64,000 bases of DNA, taken from Pseudopithomyces maydicus. Taxonomy: Eukaryota > Ascomycota > Dothideomycetes > Pleosporales > Didymosphaeriaceae. Numbering within the stretch: position 1 is the stretch's first letter; each line of letters starts with the position of its first letter. The notes beneath the pieces were generated by a model. The model had not been told where the DNA came from. It saw nothing but the letters and a program-made list of their open reading frames with translations, and did no database searches. The stretch is taken from NCBI GenBank assembly GCA_026873275.1, contig JANTUC010000006.1, forward strand, positions 744,001 to 808,000, given 5' to 3'. This document shows, one piece after another, positions 11,172 through 23,249 of this stretch. Position numbers and translations under genes: made by a program.

Positions 11172-13298
11172 ATGGCCCACGATGCACGCGATGACGAGGT
11201 TACCTCATTGCATAGCAAGGATCCTAATTCGCGACCAGACTGTTTCCATTCGAATGCTCAAGAGATATTATTTGTGATTTCGGTCACCATGGCTGTTGCC
11301 ATGTCGGCTTTTTTGTCTGGGTCTGTAACAGTTTCGGTGACCTTCGCAGCAAAAGATTTAAATATGTCCAATGCGGAAATAACTTGGATGGCAAGTCTAC
11401 CGAGTACTATATAGATGCATCTGTCTTGCGATTTTTCTATCCTCGCAGAGAAAGACATGCAATAAGTACACTCTCTGCTGCTTAGAAGACATGCTAACGA
11501 TGTGACTTTGGTAGAGCGCGGCGACTGTGTACGTATTCATTCTGTGGTAGTTTCTACTTCAAAACGACTAATTTGAGTCAGTCTCTCTACTGGTTCACTT
11601 CTGCTTTTCTTCGGTAGCGTTGCAGATATGTTCGGGAGAAAGTCGATGTTTGTCGGCTCAATGTTTCTCTTCGCGGTATCTTGTCTTGGAGCTGGCTTCT
11701 CCAAAGATGGCATCACACTAGACATAATTTGCGGCATCTTGGGCATATTCGGCGCGTCTGCCGTTCCCTCTGCACAAGGTTTACTCGGCTCCATATACGA
11801 TAAACCATCAAAGCGCAAGAACAAGGCTTTTGCATGTTTCAGTGCGGGAAATCCTCTGGGATTCGTTTCCGGGATCATATTATCCGGATTAGCAACCCAG
11901 TTGTTCAGCTGGAGAGCTGCATTCTGGTTGCTAGCGATCGTCTATCTGCTGATTAGCGTTCTCGCAACGATATTTGTACCCTCGGATCATGCTGCCACGG
12001 TTCCTTTCAATAGCGAAACGTTTAAGAAGCTGGATTTAATAGGAACGTTTCTGGCCATTCTCGGCATTGGAATGTTCTGCGCGGCATTGACGTGAGTTTG
12101 GCAACCGATGATCTGCGCAGACCATACTGACCCAAACAGTCTCGGTGGAGACGCACCGGATGGTTGGAGAACGCCATATGTATTGACCCTTCTGATTTTA
12201 GGAGCACTTTTGATCATTGCATTCGTCTTCTGGGAGATCAAATATCCATATTCAATGATCGACATGAACATTTGGAAAGACAAAAACTTCTCTCTTGTAA
12301 GATATACCCTTGGCTTTCTTTGCCACAGTCCCAGCACAGTGTTGGCTGCTTTATTCGATTTGGATCAATAAATATATAGAAAAAATTCTGATACTTCTAT
12401 TCCAACTGCTTACTTCCACACAGTTAGTTGCCATCACATCTTTGGGCTTTGGCGGATTTCCTGTCCTTAGCTTCTGGCTATCACTCTGGTTCCAAAGATT
12501 CCTAGGGTATAATGCACTTATGACCGGAGTACATATGTTGCCTATGTTTGTCTGTGGCCTGCTCGTAAACATCGTAGCAGCGTTCATTCAACACAAGGTC
12601 TCGAACAAACTTCTCATGATCATTGGCGCTTTCAGTTATCTTATAGCCTTCATACTAGCGGCTGTTCAACGATCCGGGGATTCGTACTGGGCGTTCTCTT
12701 TCCCTGCACTGTGCATAGTTGTTGCAGGGGCCGACTTCCAATATGTTGTCACGAACGTAAGTGTCACCTATTTCCTTCGGTGTCGTTCAACGAAGAGAAA
12801 CTTTCGATCATGGGCCCTCCTCTTAAATCTTGCATGTTCACCATGCTTCTCATATGGCATTTCTGGGGGAGGCGGATGGGAATAGAGCTATGAAAACTGA
12901 CTCGACGCTTCCAGATGTACGTCATGTCTTCGATGCCTTCGAATAAACAATCAATCGCGGGCTCGCTTTTGCAGACCCTGACTCGCTTGTCTCAAACCGT
13001 GGGGATGGGCATTGCGACTGCTATATTCGACGCGGTGCAACGAAGCCCATCTAGATCTGGCTATTATGCGAACGATCCTATCGAACCGTACACTAGTACC
13101 TTCTGGTTCGCGGCTGGAGTGGCTTCCGTGGGTGTGATTTTGGTGCCGTTTCTGACTATAGGCACGCAAGGGCATCATGGAGACAGAGGGAGAATGGCGG
13201 AGGAGAACAGTGAGGGCACAGCGTCGTCGGTCGCTATACCAGAAAAGCTAAACGAGCAAGTATTGGCGAAGGGAAGCAAGGAGACGGAAGTGGCATAA
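11172..13298 (+). CDS. MFS transporter, DHA2-like drug/H+ antiporter family
   Basis: Predicted exons 11172-11403, 11578-12091, 12140-12296, 12424-12756 and 12915-13298 give 539 residues and total a multiple of three. Many hydrophobic helices are visible; the cytoplasmic loop 2-3 signature reads GSVADMFGRK, and the segment SAVPSAQGLLGSIY followed by KNKAFACFSAGNPLGF is typical of fungal multidrug-type MFS proteins with 14 helices. The C-terminal tail (from HHGDRGRM) is polar. The first intron (174 nt) is the least certain: it uses donor GTACTA and an acceptor ending GAG, chosen because it yields the expected ISLSTGSLLLFFG helix. Substrate cannot be told from sequence. No biosynthetic core enzymes lie nearby, so a link to a metabolite cluster is not supported. 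Confidence 0.75.
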
Positions 13299-13830
13299 GA
13301 TTGTGTGCCCCGCAAATTCTAGAAACCAGTCGATTGGTAGGGACGCTACTTGGGCAACACAAGTCGTACCAATCCAACGTTCACTGGTGTTGCAGATTGT
13401 ATAGAGATCGTGCCAGCTCAAGCACCATGCATTAGAAATTGTTCATTCTTTTTTCCACATCCTCCTCGAGTCAGCCAGACATGCACTCCGCACACCGCCT
13501 ATCCAGGCAAGCCGTGCCCGAGGCTGCGAGAACCCGCCACCGAGCCCGCGGCAGCTCACATTCCAGCAATCTAACCCAAAGCAGGAAGGTGGCTATTACA
13601 CCCACCCAACCACATCACGATGGCAACACTTGGGTTGGCTCCACTTGTGCACGAGACAGGCCCGAACGCTCACCCCGCAAATTTTTGAAATTAGCACGCA
13701 CCTTAAAAGCGCGTTGCAACTCACCATGTTCCGTCCCCCAGGTCCCCGTCCTCATCTACCCATGCTACCGGACCTATAGGCCCACAGGATCGTCGAAAGC
13801 CCGAAAGCGTCCGACCGAGTGTTTGTGAAG
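13299..13830. other. Intergenic, pyrimidine-rich promoter of the sugar transporter
   Basis: No gene seen. The region is C-rich on the plus strand and contains CCCCGC at 13308-13313 and 13673-13678, whose complement GCGGGG fits the CreA/Mig1 site SYGGRG. Carbon repression of the transporter downstream would make sense but is inference only. Confidence 0.35.
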
Positions 13831-15556
13831 ATGGCCGAAAAGGAGATCCAACCACAGGACGTCCCGGTGGCCAGTCCGGATGTGGACGGACACAAAACTG
13901 CCGCCAACAAGGTCATCAACGATGCGCGGCTCGCAACGGAGAAAGAGCATAAGATGAGTCTATGGCAGGGCGTTAAGCTCTACCCGAAAGCCGTGGGGTG
14001 GTCGGTCCTCATCTCCACGTGTATTGCCATGGAAGGCTACGATGTGTGCTTGTTATCCAACTTCTTCGGATTCCCGCAGTTTAAAAAGAAGTACGGACAC
14101 CAACTCCCAAATGGCGACTACGAGATTTCTGCGCCGTGGCAGGCGGGATTGCAGAATGGTGTTACTTGCGGCGAGATCATCGGATTGATGATCAATGGGT
14201 GGGTGAGTGAAAGATTCGGGTATAGGTATACTGTCATAGCCTGTTTGTCGCTCATCATCGCCTTCACGTCTATCTTCTTTACTGCTCAAACCGTGGAACA
14301 TCTGTTGGTCGGCGAGATTTTGTGTGGTATTCCTTGGGGTGTGTTCCAGACACTTACTATTACGTATGCCTCTGAAGTGTGTCCTGTTGCTCTGCGTGGA
14401 TACCGTAAGTTTTCGTGTTAATTCCATTCTCAAAACTAAAGCTAACATCAAGCCAAGTCACAACTTATGTGAACTTTTGTTGGGGCCTCGGACAACTCAT
14501 TGGCATTGGAGTGATTCGCTCTATGGTTGACCGCGAAGATGAATGGTCCTACAGGATTCCATACGCGTTGCAATGGATGTGGCCAGTACCCTTGATGATT
14601 GGTGTCTTCCTTGCACCAGAGTCGCCCTGGTGGCTTGTTCGCAAAGGCCGCATTGATGATGCAAAGAAAGCTCTCCTCCGCCTTACAAGCTTGAACCGCG
14701 AGACCGACTTCAATGCCGATGAAACTGTAGCCATGATGGTGCACACGACAGCACTGGAAGAGAAAATTACCCGCGGAGCTACTTATCTCGACTGTTTCAA
14801 AGGTACCGATCTCCGACGAACGGAGATAGTATGCATGGCTTGGGCAATTCAAAATCTTAGCGGCAATGCCTTTTCGGGCTATTCATCGTATTTCCTCCAG
14901 CAAGCCGGTCTTCCTCCATCAACATCCTACGATTTTGCAATGGGTCAGTACGGCATCAATATGGCTGGCGTCTTCGGGGCCTGGTGGTTGATGAAGATCG
15001 GAATTGGTCGCCGAGCCCTATATTTGGGCGGACTCTGTGGACTTTGCACAATGCTGTTTATCATGGGCTTCCTAGGTCTGGTTCCCGAGTCGCATCGTCA
15101 ACAAGGAGCCATGGCGACTGGATCTATGATGATTATCTGGGCCATGTTCTATCAACTTACCGTCGGCACTGTGTGCTACTCTCTAGTCGCCGAACTGTCT
15201 ACTCGCCGATTGCAGATCAAGACCGTCGTGCTCGGGCGCAATTTATACAATATCGTTGCCATCATTACCAACGTAGTCACACCATATATGCTCAATCCAG
15301 AGTATTGGGACTGGCAAAATTTCACCGGATTTTTTGGGCGGGGTTGTGCTTCTTCTGCATTATTTACACATATTTCAGACTACCAGAGCCGAAAGGAAGG
15401 ACATTCGCCGAACTGGACCTTCTGTTTGAAAAGAAGATCCCCGCAAGGAAATTTGCCAGTACACATATTGATGTATTTGAGGGGGAGACTTTGGAGAACA
15501 CGACCGTTTTTAATCAATACGAGAAGGAGCAAAGAGCAGGATCAATTGTCATATAG
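13831..15556 (+). CDS. MFS sugar transporter, alpha-glucoside (maltose) permease type, frame broken once
   Basis: Exons 13831-14404 and 14458-15556 (53-nt intron with a GCTAAC branch site). The protein shows the sugar-porter pattern: cytoplasmic N-terminus, EGYDVCLLSNFFGFPQF in helix 1, GWVSERFGYR in loop 2-3, PESPWWLVRKGR after helix 6, and PEPKGRTFAELDLLFEKK after helix 12. The FFGFPQFKKKYG segment is typical of the MAL-type alpha-glucoside/H+ symporters. In the last helix the frame shifts at the T run 15330-15335; one extra T gives FFWAGLCFFCIIYTYFRLPEP and a 557-residue protein, with the exon sum then divisible by three. I treat this as a base missing from the assembly. Start at 13831 (MAEKEI) is preferred over 13819. 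Exact sugar is inferred. Confidence 0.85.
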
Positions 15557-16088
15557 TTTAATGGTAGTTTGCGGGTAGGGTAAAGTAATGTTTGGGCTAA
15601 TATTATGCTAACTGTATGAGATTTAATGGTTAAAAAGAAACACTATGCATTTCACAGCAATATTGACATACAACAAAAAAGGCAATGACTCTTCGTGATG
15701 TTCTGTCATGTATACATAATCGTATGATATCGTCCATGGCCTTGCTTAACAGTAAGAATTTGCCAAGTTCGAATCAAAAAACCAGCCCGACCCCTTATCA
15801 TCAGTCCGATTCGTAGAACCGTTTGTCAGATTTCTCTTATCGCAAACGCCTATCATGCAAAAAAAAAAAAAGGAAAATAAGAAGATCATAGCAAAAGCCT
15901 CGTAGTAAAACTTAAACCACCATGAACCGTCGGGCGTAATTACAAAGCTAATATCATATGCAGCAGAAAGGAGGACCGAGGATGTGAGAAAGGTCGTTCA
16001 TAATAATACAAGCCACAACCCTAAGTAGTCAACCAGCAAGGGCTGATACAGCTTCGATGACAGAAAGGTGAGTACATGTCATGCGGCT
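15557..16088. other. Intergenic 3'-3' spacer, AT-rich
   Basis: Between two convergent genes; likely holds both transcript ends. An A-rich run lies near 15860. A GTTCGAATC string at 15767-15775 resembles a tRNA B box, but no acceptor stem or A box accompanies it. Confidence 0.5.
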
Positions 16089-18391
16089 TTAACCAGCGAT
16101 GGCAGGAGGGTTTGCGCGGCGTAGCTTGTAATCAGGAAGATGGTCAAAATCATCGGTCTTCGGGTTGTATCGCCAGGCCTTGAACTCCACACCGTAAGGT
16201 TTTGGTTCCAGTTGATAAAGCATGCCAAGCGGACAGTCCAGATCTGCCACGTCTTCACGTTTCAGGCCCTGGAAGTATGCCAACAACACACGGGCAACTG
16301 ATCGATGCGTGACCAATAGACAGTGGTCAGTCATACGCTCGAGCTCGACAATTACCGGACGGATACGGTTGATGACATCAAGGTAGCCTTCGCCGCCGGG
16401 CCCAGGGTAGCGATATGATATTTTGTCTGATCGGCGGCGCTCGAATTCTTCGCTGTGTTGTGTGCGTATTTCCTCGTAAGTTAGACCCTCCATATATCCT
16501 GCGTTCAGTTCGTCTAACATGCGCATTTGCTTGACCTCGTATTCTTCATCACAAAAGTATTGGGCTGTTTGGATGCCTCGTTTTAGCATCGAGCTCCATA
16601 CGCAGAAGTTTTTCATCTCGGTATCACTTCCAAAGTATGGATTTGGTGGTGTATGATCACCTGCACAAGGTGGCCAATGCGTGTGCGCAATCTTGTCTGC
16701 TTGGTGTATCTCCCATTCTTTTCGTTGCTTGTCGATGAACTTGGTCATTGCTCGGGCATACTTTCGTCCGTTGCCACTCAATTCGGAATCGCCCCCTATC
16801 TTTCCAGCGACATTATCCATCGACTCGCCATGTCTTGTGATCCATATCATGCGTGGCGCCAAGTTGAAATTCAGCAAATAATAGACTGCTTGTCCTGCAA
16901 GAAAACCTTTTACTTGGTGCGAGATCATCTTGCGACCCACGTCGATCATCTTGACGTAGGACATATTGTGATCTTCCTCGTAATCGCCCAATGGCACGTA
17001 GTTCTTCTCGTATATAGCCACTCGCTTTTTAAAGTCTTCCAACGCAGCGACAGGATCTTTGCCTTCGTAGTCCGGACCTGAAAGTTTGAGGCGCATGTTT
17101 GATTCGAGGAGATTTTTGTCCTGGCACACGGATTCCACGAAGAGAACATTGAGTTCAGGTCCTGCACACTCACGTATCTTCTTCATTATTTGCTTGCGGC
17201 GTGGCAAGGTGCTATTCGTAGCGTCGAAGATGCCCACGGAACCATTACCTTTGACAACCCAGTCGAGAAGTTCGTCCAACGTCTCCATAGCGCATTGCTC
17301 ACGGATCTGAGCGGCTTTCTTGTTCGAAGGATCAAAGAAACTTGCAGATTGATCGATTGATTCGTCTTCGTCATGGCCATTCTGCTCAGCTGCAGGCGTA
17401 GGGGCTTCTGGTCCTGGAGATGTCACTTCTACATGCGGGGTTTTGATTGGAGAAGGGGTCTTTGGTGGAGATAGAGCGTCCTCTTCCGCAATAGCAGTAT
17501 CGTTGCGCTCGCCGGCGGGACTCGGCAAGTTTAGTGGAGAGTAGGTACCACCCGAGGATTCTCCGTTGATCAGAATTTTAGCGGCTATTTGGGGCAATGT
17601 GTCTCCATTTTCGACCGCCTCTCGAAGGTGGGAGGGCATTTTTTCGATGCCTGCAGATGATACACGCATACCATGCCCATTCGCCGCCACGCGCCTCCTC
17701 TCGCCCACATTGAAGATCTTGGTGTCGTGCTGCAGCCAGTTGAGGTAGCGCGTCATCTTTTTGGTGATGTAACTCTTGCCTCGTGCGGGGAGGCCAACCA
17801 TGACAATGACAAGTTTGGAACCAACATCCCGCTGAGCGATCTTGCCGTCCGGGGAAACTTTAGATTTGGTCAAGCCGGGTATGTCTAGCGTTGTAGGACG
17901 TATGCGTGGCGTAGACGCGGCGGAGCTCATGCGCATAGCAGCAAGCCTGTGTACGTTAGTGGTGAGGCAAGTGATATTGGTTGCTTGAGTATGGCGTACA
18001 TTCGCGGGCTTCCTGGCTGCGACGGAGCAGGTGTGTCGCTCAAAGCGGCACCAACGCCGTCTTTGGAGACTGCCAAAGCCGGGCGGGGTCCATGGTGGGC
18101 TTGCACGAACGGGAGGGGTTTCAGTTCCTCGTGTTCTGCAGCATGCTTTGGTGGAGGTGGCTTGCTCGTGTCGGTGCTGGGCAGCGTGGGCAGCGCAGAG
18201 GCAGGACGTGGGGGTTCGCCATCAAGGTTCGCGTTATTGTTCGGTGGGAAGACAAGCTTGCTCATGAGAACGTTTTTGGCGATGAGTGAATGCTGGCTTG
18301 TGCGGTGCGCGGCCAAGGTTGTAGGAGACGAGGGCGGGCGTTCTTGAGGATGTGATGTAGTACCTGCAGCTATGGTGATGGGTGCGGCCAT
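16089..18391 (-). CDS. 6-phosphofructo-2-kinase / fructose-2,6-bisphosphatase
   Basis: Exons 18000-18391 and 16089-17946 on the minus strand, 749 residues; the 53-nt intron has a CTAAC branch site. After a disordered Ser/Pro-rich N-terminus of about 150 residues comes the kinase half with Walker A GLPARGKSY, followed by a long acidic insert, then IFDATNSTLPRR. The phosphatase half begins TRHGESMDN, with the catalytic histidine present, and ends with the second histidine in LVTHRSVARVL. Both active sites therefore look intact, unlike yeast Pfk26/27, which lack phosphatase activity. The enzyme sets the level of fructose 2,6-bisphosphate, the activator of glycolytic phosphofructokinase, in the cytosol. 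Whether kinase or phosphatase dominates cannot be read from sequence. Exon sum is an exact multiple of three. Confidence 0.92.
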
Positions 18392-19345
18392 GACCAGTGA
18401 GGCTCGGTGCCCAGACAGAGCTAGTCTATCGGTTAGGTTGCGCGCCAGCAGGCCGTAGACCTCACAGACGGGTCCGCTGACGACAAACCTATATCTGCGT
18501 TAGGATGTTGAGGTGAAGCGGATGTTGGTGGTCGTGGGCGGAGGTATGCGGCGTAGCGGTCGTGTGTTCCCAAAAACAGTGACAGGCCGCAGCTGCCGAA
18601 ATTTGTACAGACCGAAAAATGCTGTTCAGTGACTCCTCGTTCGCAGTAGTCGACCGTAGTTCGGCCTGCCCACCACTTTACTAACGACCCACCGGAAGGC
18701 GGTCCGTCCGCATCCATCTTATACACGCGGATATCGGTGGTAGCCCTGTCGCCCAGAATAGCACCCATTTGTAGTGAGACCTGGCTGCAAGTTGCACCCG
18801 CTTGGTTCGTTTACAATCTCTCGCAGACACATTCCCCGCCATGTACCGCGTCCAATCATCTGCACACGCTTGACGGGTGCCTCAGCAGGCATCTGGTGCG
18901 TATTGCGAGAACGAAAAAACAGGCCTGCATGCAGAACGAATACACCCTCTCGTATTCAATGTGCTCTAGTCAACATCGTCGACCTGCCCGCTTACCTGCC
19001 TGAACAATCCCCACCCCCTTTGTTTTTCTTCCACCGGCACGGGGCTTTTCCCACCCGGTACAACGGTAGATCGATTCTCCTGACGCGAAACACACGTAGA
19101 GAGTACTACGACCAAGACCTTGGCGTGTAATCTGGGTGAAGCCACGTCTACGAGCTGTCTTCCCACGGGCATTCTAAGTGTGGAGTTAATGGCAGTCCGC
19201 AGCATCGGATTTCTTGGTAGGACGGCAGATGAGCTGGTAGCGATGATCATGCTCGATACTGTGATAGCTGAGTGCGAGATTCAAGATTAGCTGTAGAGTG
19301 ATACATGTTGTGGAATATATTCAACCATCGCTTGAACTCCGATTA
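18392..19345. other. Intergenic region, no gene seen
   Basis: Lies between the start of the bifunctional PFK2 gene and the stop of the DUF202 gene. Presumably the PFK2 promoter and 5' leader. Open frames here show no conserved motif. Confidence 0.5.
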
Positions 19346-19813
19346 TCATGTCTCCAGTCTCAAAGTGAGGACAAGAAGGCTGATGTATGCTGCCAAGCTT
19401 AGCGCGGTCAGGACGGACACGACATTTCCGCTCGTCCTGAACTTCTTGCGGTGCAATCCATCCTCGCCTATTTCGGAGAAGAACTGCTTGTTCCCTACAA
19501 CCTGTCAGGACTGTTGCATACAGATACATTGCTGGCGCTACTAGCCTTGTTGGCGGCGGAACAAGCTCGTGAACAAGATGCCCAAGCCATACACAGCAAA
19601 CAATGCGCCTATTGAATAAAACTCGGCCGTGAATATTTTGAGCACGATAAGTGCAAAGGAGAATTGTCCAAGCGCGGTCCGAATGTAGGCTCCTTCGAAG
19701 GTCCTTTGGGCTGCACGGATCTCTACCAGTTCCGGTCCAGAGAGTACTACAGAGCGAGCTCTATGGAGGCGCAAGTGGTATCTGTCAGTTGCGTGGCGTC
19801 CCTTTGGCCTCAT
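19346..19813 (-). CDS. Small DUF202-family membrane protein
   Basis: Exons 19546-19813 and 19346-19494 encode about 138 residues. The core reads QRTFEGAYIRTALGQFSFALIVLKIF, then FYSIGALFAVYGLGILFTSLFRR, a basic loop with GNKQFFSEIG, and a third helix VVSVLTALSLAAYISLLVLTLRL. This three-helix layout with an RTF..RT motif matches DUF202, the domain also found in Vtc1 and in bacterial YidH. The join needs a GC..AG intron (19495-19545, 51 nt, donor AAG/GCTAGT, branch-like CTGAC), which gives the only continuous frame. The N-terminus is uncertain; the start used is the only in-frame ATG close to the conserved part. Role unknown; a small integral membrane protein. Confidence 0.65.
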
Positions 19814-20673
19814 CAGTAACTTGCTTCCTGGACAGTTCAGACTCGATTTCCCCTACCTCAAGCATGTTTAATCTACGTGTCTTTTTACGCTAGACACGGC
19901 CGAACCGTGCGTATTTTTGTTATAATGACCTTCACAGGAGCCGGTTTCGAAAAAGACAGTGTACTTCCACCCAGTTGTAGGCAAGATGTGAACAGTCGGC
20001 AGTCAGGTGGTGTGATGAGAGCCCTGGAGCACTGGGGCCTAAAGGCTATTGAAATGCCGGTCGGCAGTCGCGACCGCGCCTCGTCGCGCTTTGCCGGAAA
20101 CGCCGCCGCGCGTTTACATATGCTAGTCCAATAGAGCAATGTAACAAGCTCTTTGCCTTGAAAAGCGAATGGTCCAACTGATAACCACTTCGATGTAGTA
20201 TTGCTCGTATTGTGCTCTATTGGAACTGATAACGGCTTTTACCATTTGTTGGCCCGTTCGCGCTCCCCCACACTTTGCACATGAACCCAGTAACCCCCTC
20301 ACTTCTCCGCCTCACAGCACGTTGTGCCTCCCGTTTGTAACACATCGCTTACGTTCACTTTCTTATGAAAGTGGCCTTCGGAAGCGTTGCTCTTTTTCGA
20401 CTGCGCGCTGCCCCATTAGAGTCGCGGTACGCTGCTCTTCACCTTCATTCAGAGCTTGGCCAGCTTGCTTCTCTACAACACTCAACTAACTCCTACAGGC
20501 TGGCAAACCTTTGCAATTTCCCCTTCCACCACACTCACCCTTCCACCTGCACGCATTTTCGATTATCACCCTACTTCAACCGCCCGCAGGCGCGCACCCG
20601 CCCATACGCTCGAACAGCTGAAGACCGAACATTTCACCAGCTCCAACACGTTGAAGCAGAAGCTGAAATCGCG
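19814..20673. other. Intergenic region with a 12-bp inverted repeat
   Basis: Divergent spacer between the DUF202 and RNase H1 genes. It contains a perfect 12-bp inverted repeat (listed separately). An open frame from 20365 reads in phase into the RNase H1 gene, so the 3' part could be coding if an upstream start is used. Confidence 0.45.
20127..20224. repeat. 12-bp perfect inverted repeat, 74-nt spacer
   Basis: Arms TCCAATAGAGCA (20127-20138) and TGCTCTATTGGA (20213-20224) are exact reverse complements. The copies are followed or preceded by similar AACTGATAAC words (near 20175 and 20223). The first arm contains a CCAAT core. Could be a transcription-factor site pair; significance unknown. 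Confidence 0.7.
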
Positions 20674-22108
20674 ATGGCGGGGCTATCATCAGCTTCGTCC
20701 GGTACAAAGCGCAAGAGAACTGTACCAACCTTTTACGCTGTAAAAACTGGATATACTCCAGGAATTTACCAGAGTAAGGATACCGCCTGATGAGCCTTGC
20801 TGCATCATTTGTATATAGTGGGGAATAGATATGCCTTTGGACTTGCATCAAACGCGATATATTGTTAGGTCTCTTTACTTGAGCTGACCAATATGCTTTT
20901 TCCAGGCTGGGAAGATGCCAAGGCGCAGACATCAGGATTCAAGAACCCCATATGTCAGTACACGCCCGTTTGACCGCTGATTTTCAACTGACAAATTCAG
21001 TCAAAAAATTCACTTTGTATACAGAGGCAGAAGAGTTCATGAAAGGCGAGGGCGCGAGCGCGAGCGCTGACGCTCCCAAGGCCCCGAGGTCAAAATACTA
21101 TGGAGTACAAGCTGGCCACACACCTGGCGTATACACAGACTGGCCTGCAGTTTTAGAACAAGTCACGGGGTTCAAGGGGGCCAAGCAGAAGCGGTTTGAT
21201 TCGTGGGAGGAAGCACAGGCGTACGTCAATGAAGCGCAATACGGAACCCTCTCGCAGACCAACACGAGTACGCCTATAAGCATCAATGGTCAATTCAATT
21301 CGACAACACCGTCAGCTGTAGAGTCGCGCAAGAGTACAAAGAAGCAGAAGCAGAATGACGGCACAGCGTCGGCATTTATAACGAATGGTGAATACGACGC
21401 TGGTACTGGACCATTGCCACATGATGCTGAAGATGGGTTCGACCGGAGAATAAAGCACGGACTTCCGGACGGCCCTGAAGTGGAATACAAGACGCAAGAC
21501 GAGCTGCTTCGACGTAAATTACAACCGACTGGTGAATTTACGGGAATCCTGGAGATATATACGGACGGCGCTTCGAAGGGTAATGGTCAACTCGGCGCCT
21601 ATGCTGGCTTTGGGATATGGTTCGGCCCTAATCATCCAAAGTATGCTCACTGACTAGATCTCAAATGTTGAAACTAATGACAAGCAGAAATGAACATGGG
21701 CCTCTTGCAGGTGAGAGACAGACCAATCAACGCGCCGAACTCACCGCCATCCAACGCGCCGTCGATATCGCCCCCATCGATCGTACAGCAATGATATACA
21801 CCGACTCCCACTATTCCGTGAAATGCCTCACTGACTGGTTCCGGAGTTGGGAAGCCAAAGGTTGGAAGAATTCCGCTGGAAGACCTGTGGAGAATCGGGA
21901 CCTTATTGAGCCTATTCTCAAACGCATACGGGAACGAGAAGACGCTGGCGCAAAAACACATTTCGTATGGGTCAAAGCACACAACGGCAATAACGGTAAC
22001 GAAGAAGCAGATCGACTGGCTAACAAGGGCGCCGAGGAGAAAAGACAAGAAATCGAAATGGAGAACATGTTCAACGAAGCTACCAAGACGGAGGAGTTTG
22101 ATGATTAG
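20674..22108 (+). CDS. Ribonuclease H1 with two N-terminal hybrid-binding domains
   Basis: Exons 20674-20773, 20906-20953, 21001-21640 and 21688-22108 encode 402 residues. Two viroplasmin-like hybrid-binding domains come first, TFYAVKTGYTPGIYQSWEDA (split by intron 1) and YYGVQAGHTPGVYTDWPAV, each about 45 residues. A Ser/Lys-rich linker leads to the RNase H fold. Catalytic acids are visible: D in EIYTDGASKGN, E in QTNQRAELTAI, D in IYTDSHYSV and D in NEEADRLANKG. The enzyme cuts the RNA strand of RNA-DNA hybrids in nucleus and possibly mitochondria. An open frame continues upstream in phase to an ATG at 20365, adding 103 residues that could carry a mitochondrial leader. Start at MAGLSS is the conservative choice. 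Confidence 0.9.
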
Positions 22109-22747
22109 GGTAGAGGAACTGACCTCGTTGGAGGGTTTTGATTAATCCTGTAATATAATCAACCGTCTCGTGATGGTAAAAATATCGCGGGATGGACTTG
22201 GAGACCATTGCAAAACAGTACAACCTACGGTAGCACTGTACTACCATTGATTAGTATGCACCACTATTGATATACTGTGATGACGGCTAGCATGAAGAAC
22301 AAAGTATCCATTTCTCAATCATACTTAGATTAAAGAACAATTCCATGTTCAGGTTGATGACTTCAAGAGATTGCCACAAAGATGGAATTGGCTAACAAAT
22401 CCAATTACACAATAATTGTTAAACAAACAACTGTAGATTGTTTCAAATTACTGGCAGTGATTTGAGGCTGGGGCCAGGGCCCCAGCGCAACGCACCACGT
22501 GACCTTCCCGTGGCCCCGCGGCGTCACTAAGCGCGGCTTCTACTGGCAACCTAGGCCAACCGCTGCTTGGGCGCCTTTTCGCCTCTCACATCCTACACCC
22601 ACCGCGATATTCATATCCACTACGATCGCTTTCCTGCAGTCAGAGATACCCTTTGCCTATCAGTCTCTGCCCAAAAGGTTTCTTGATCCGAACGTGGTCG
22701 GCCTAGCCTGCAGCGGCGTCTTACACAACGCACGCGAGGTTATCGTC
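22109..22747. other. Intergenic region, AT-rich then GC-rich
   Basis: The first 350 bases are AT-rich with repeated short words; the last 250 are GC-rich and look like a promoter and leader for the small membrane protein downstream. No gene supported. Confidence 0.5.
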
Positions 22748-23249
22748 ATGTTCTGCCTGCGGAGCTGGATACCCGTGCTCTTCTTCCTGTATGGCTGTCT
22801 TCTTTTCGTTGACAAGAGCGTGTATACTGACCTACTTGCCCAGACTACGGACCAATGCATCGCCAGTTTACCTTGTCCTGTTCATCTCGGCCACTTACTT
22901 CCTTAATCGACCCTGTTTTTACTGCTCGCTTCTCCTCTTCATACTCGTCGTAGCGCTATTCGACTTCCACACGCCCTGGTTCGAGGCACCACTCGCGACG
23001 GAGACGGCTGAGTTCGCGCTCAATGGCACGACGCCGTTTCGAGACAGTATATTCGAGACCGCGGGAATACTCGCCCAGGCTGCAAACGAAACGGCGCAAG
23101 CGTTGGTGAAAGGTGCGATGGATAGCATGCGGCACAAGACAGCGGATGCGACGGTTGCAGGTGATTCGGGGAGTTACGAGTGGGTCAAAGGATTAGTGGG
23201 AAAGAAGGAGTGGAGGATTCAGTGCTTGGATGTTCTCATCAGGATATAA
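22748..23249 (+). CDS. Small hypothetical two-helix membrane protein
   Basis: Exons 22748-22788 and 22844-23249 (55-nt intron) encode 148 residues. The splice joins MFCLRSWIPVLFFL to LRTNASPVYLVLFISATYF, giving one N-terminal hydrophobic segment, a second at FYCSLLLFILVVALF, and then a soluble tail of about 95 residues containing alanine-rich amphipathic helix (FETAGILAQAANETAQAL). I do not recognise a named domain. Intron boundaries and codon pattern make a real gene likely. The tail could face either the cytosol or the lumen; the family and function are unknown to me. Confidence 0.55.

Noticed and set aside
11515..11528. A 14-nt micro-exon in the first MFS gene
   Set aside because: It has a good acceptor (GCTAAC, then GTAG), but no combination of phases joins it to both neighbours without losing the expected helix sequence.
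11172..15556. Secondary-metabolite or sugar-utilisation cluster around the two MFS genes
   Set aside because: No core biosynthetic enzyme, pathway regulator or alpha-glucosidase is present nearby; neighbours are housekeeping genes.
15767..15775. tRNA B-box-like string
   Set aside because: No A box, acceptor stem or anticodon arm could be placed around it.
19814..19866. Upstream start for the DUF202 protein at an ATG in another frame (MLEVGEIESELS)
   Set aside because: It ends at a stop and would need removal of a base or addition of two to join the conserved frame, unlike the one-base deficits seen elsewhere.
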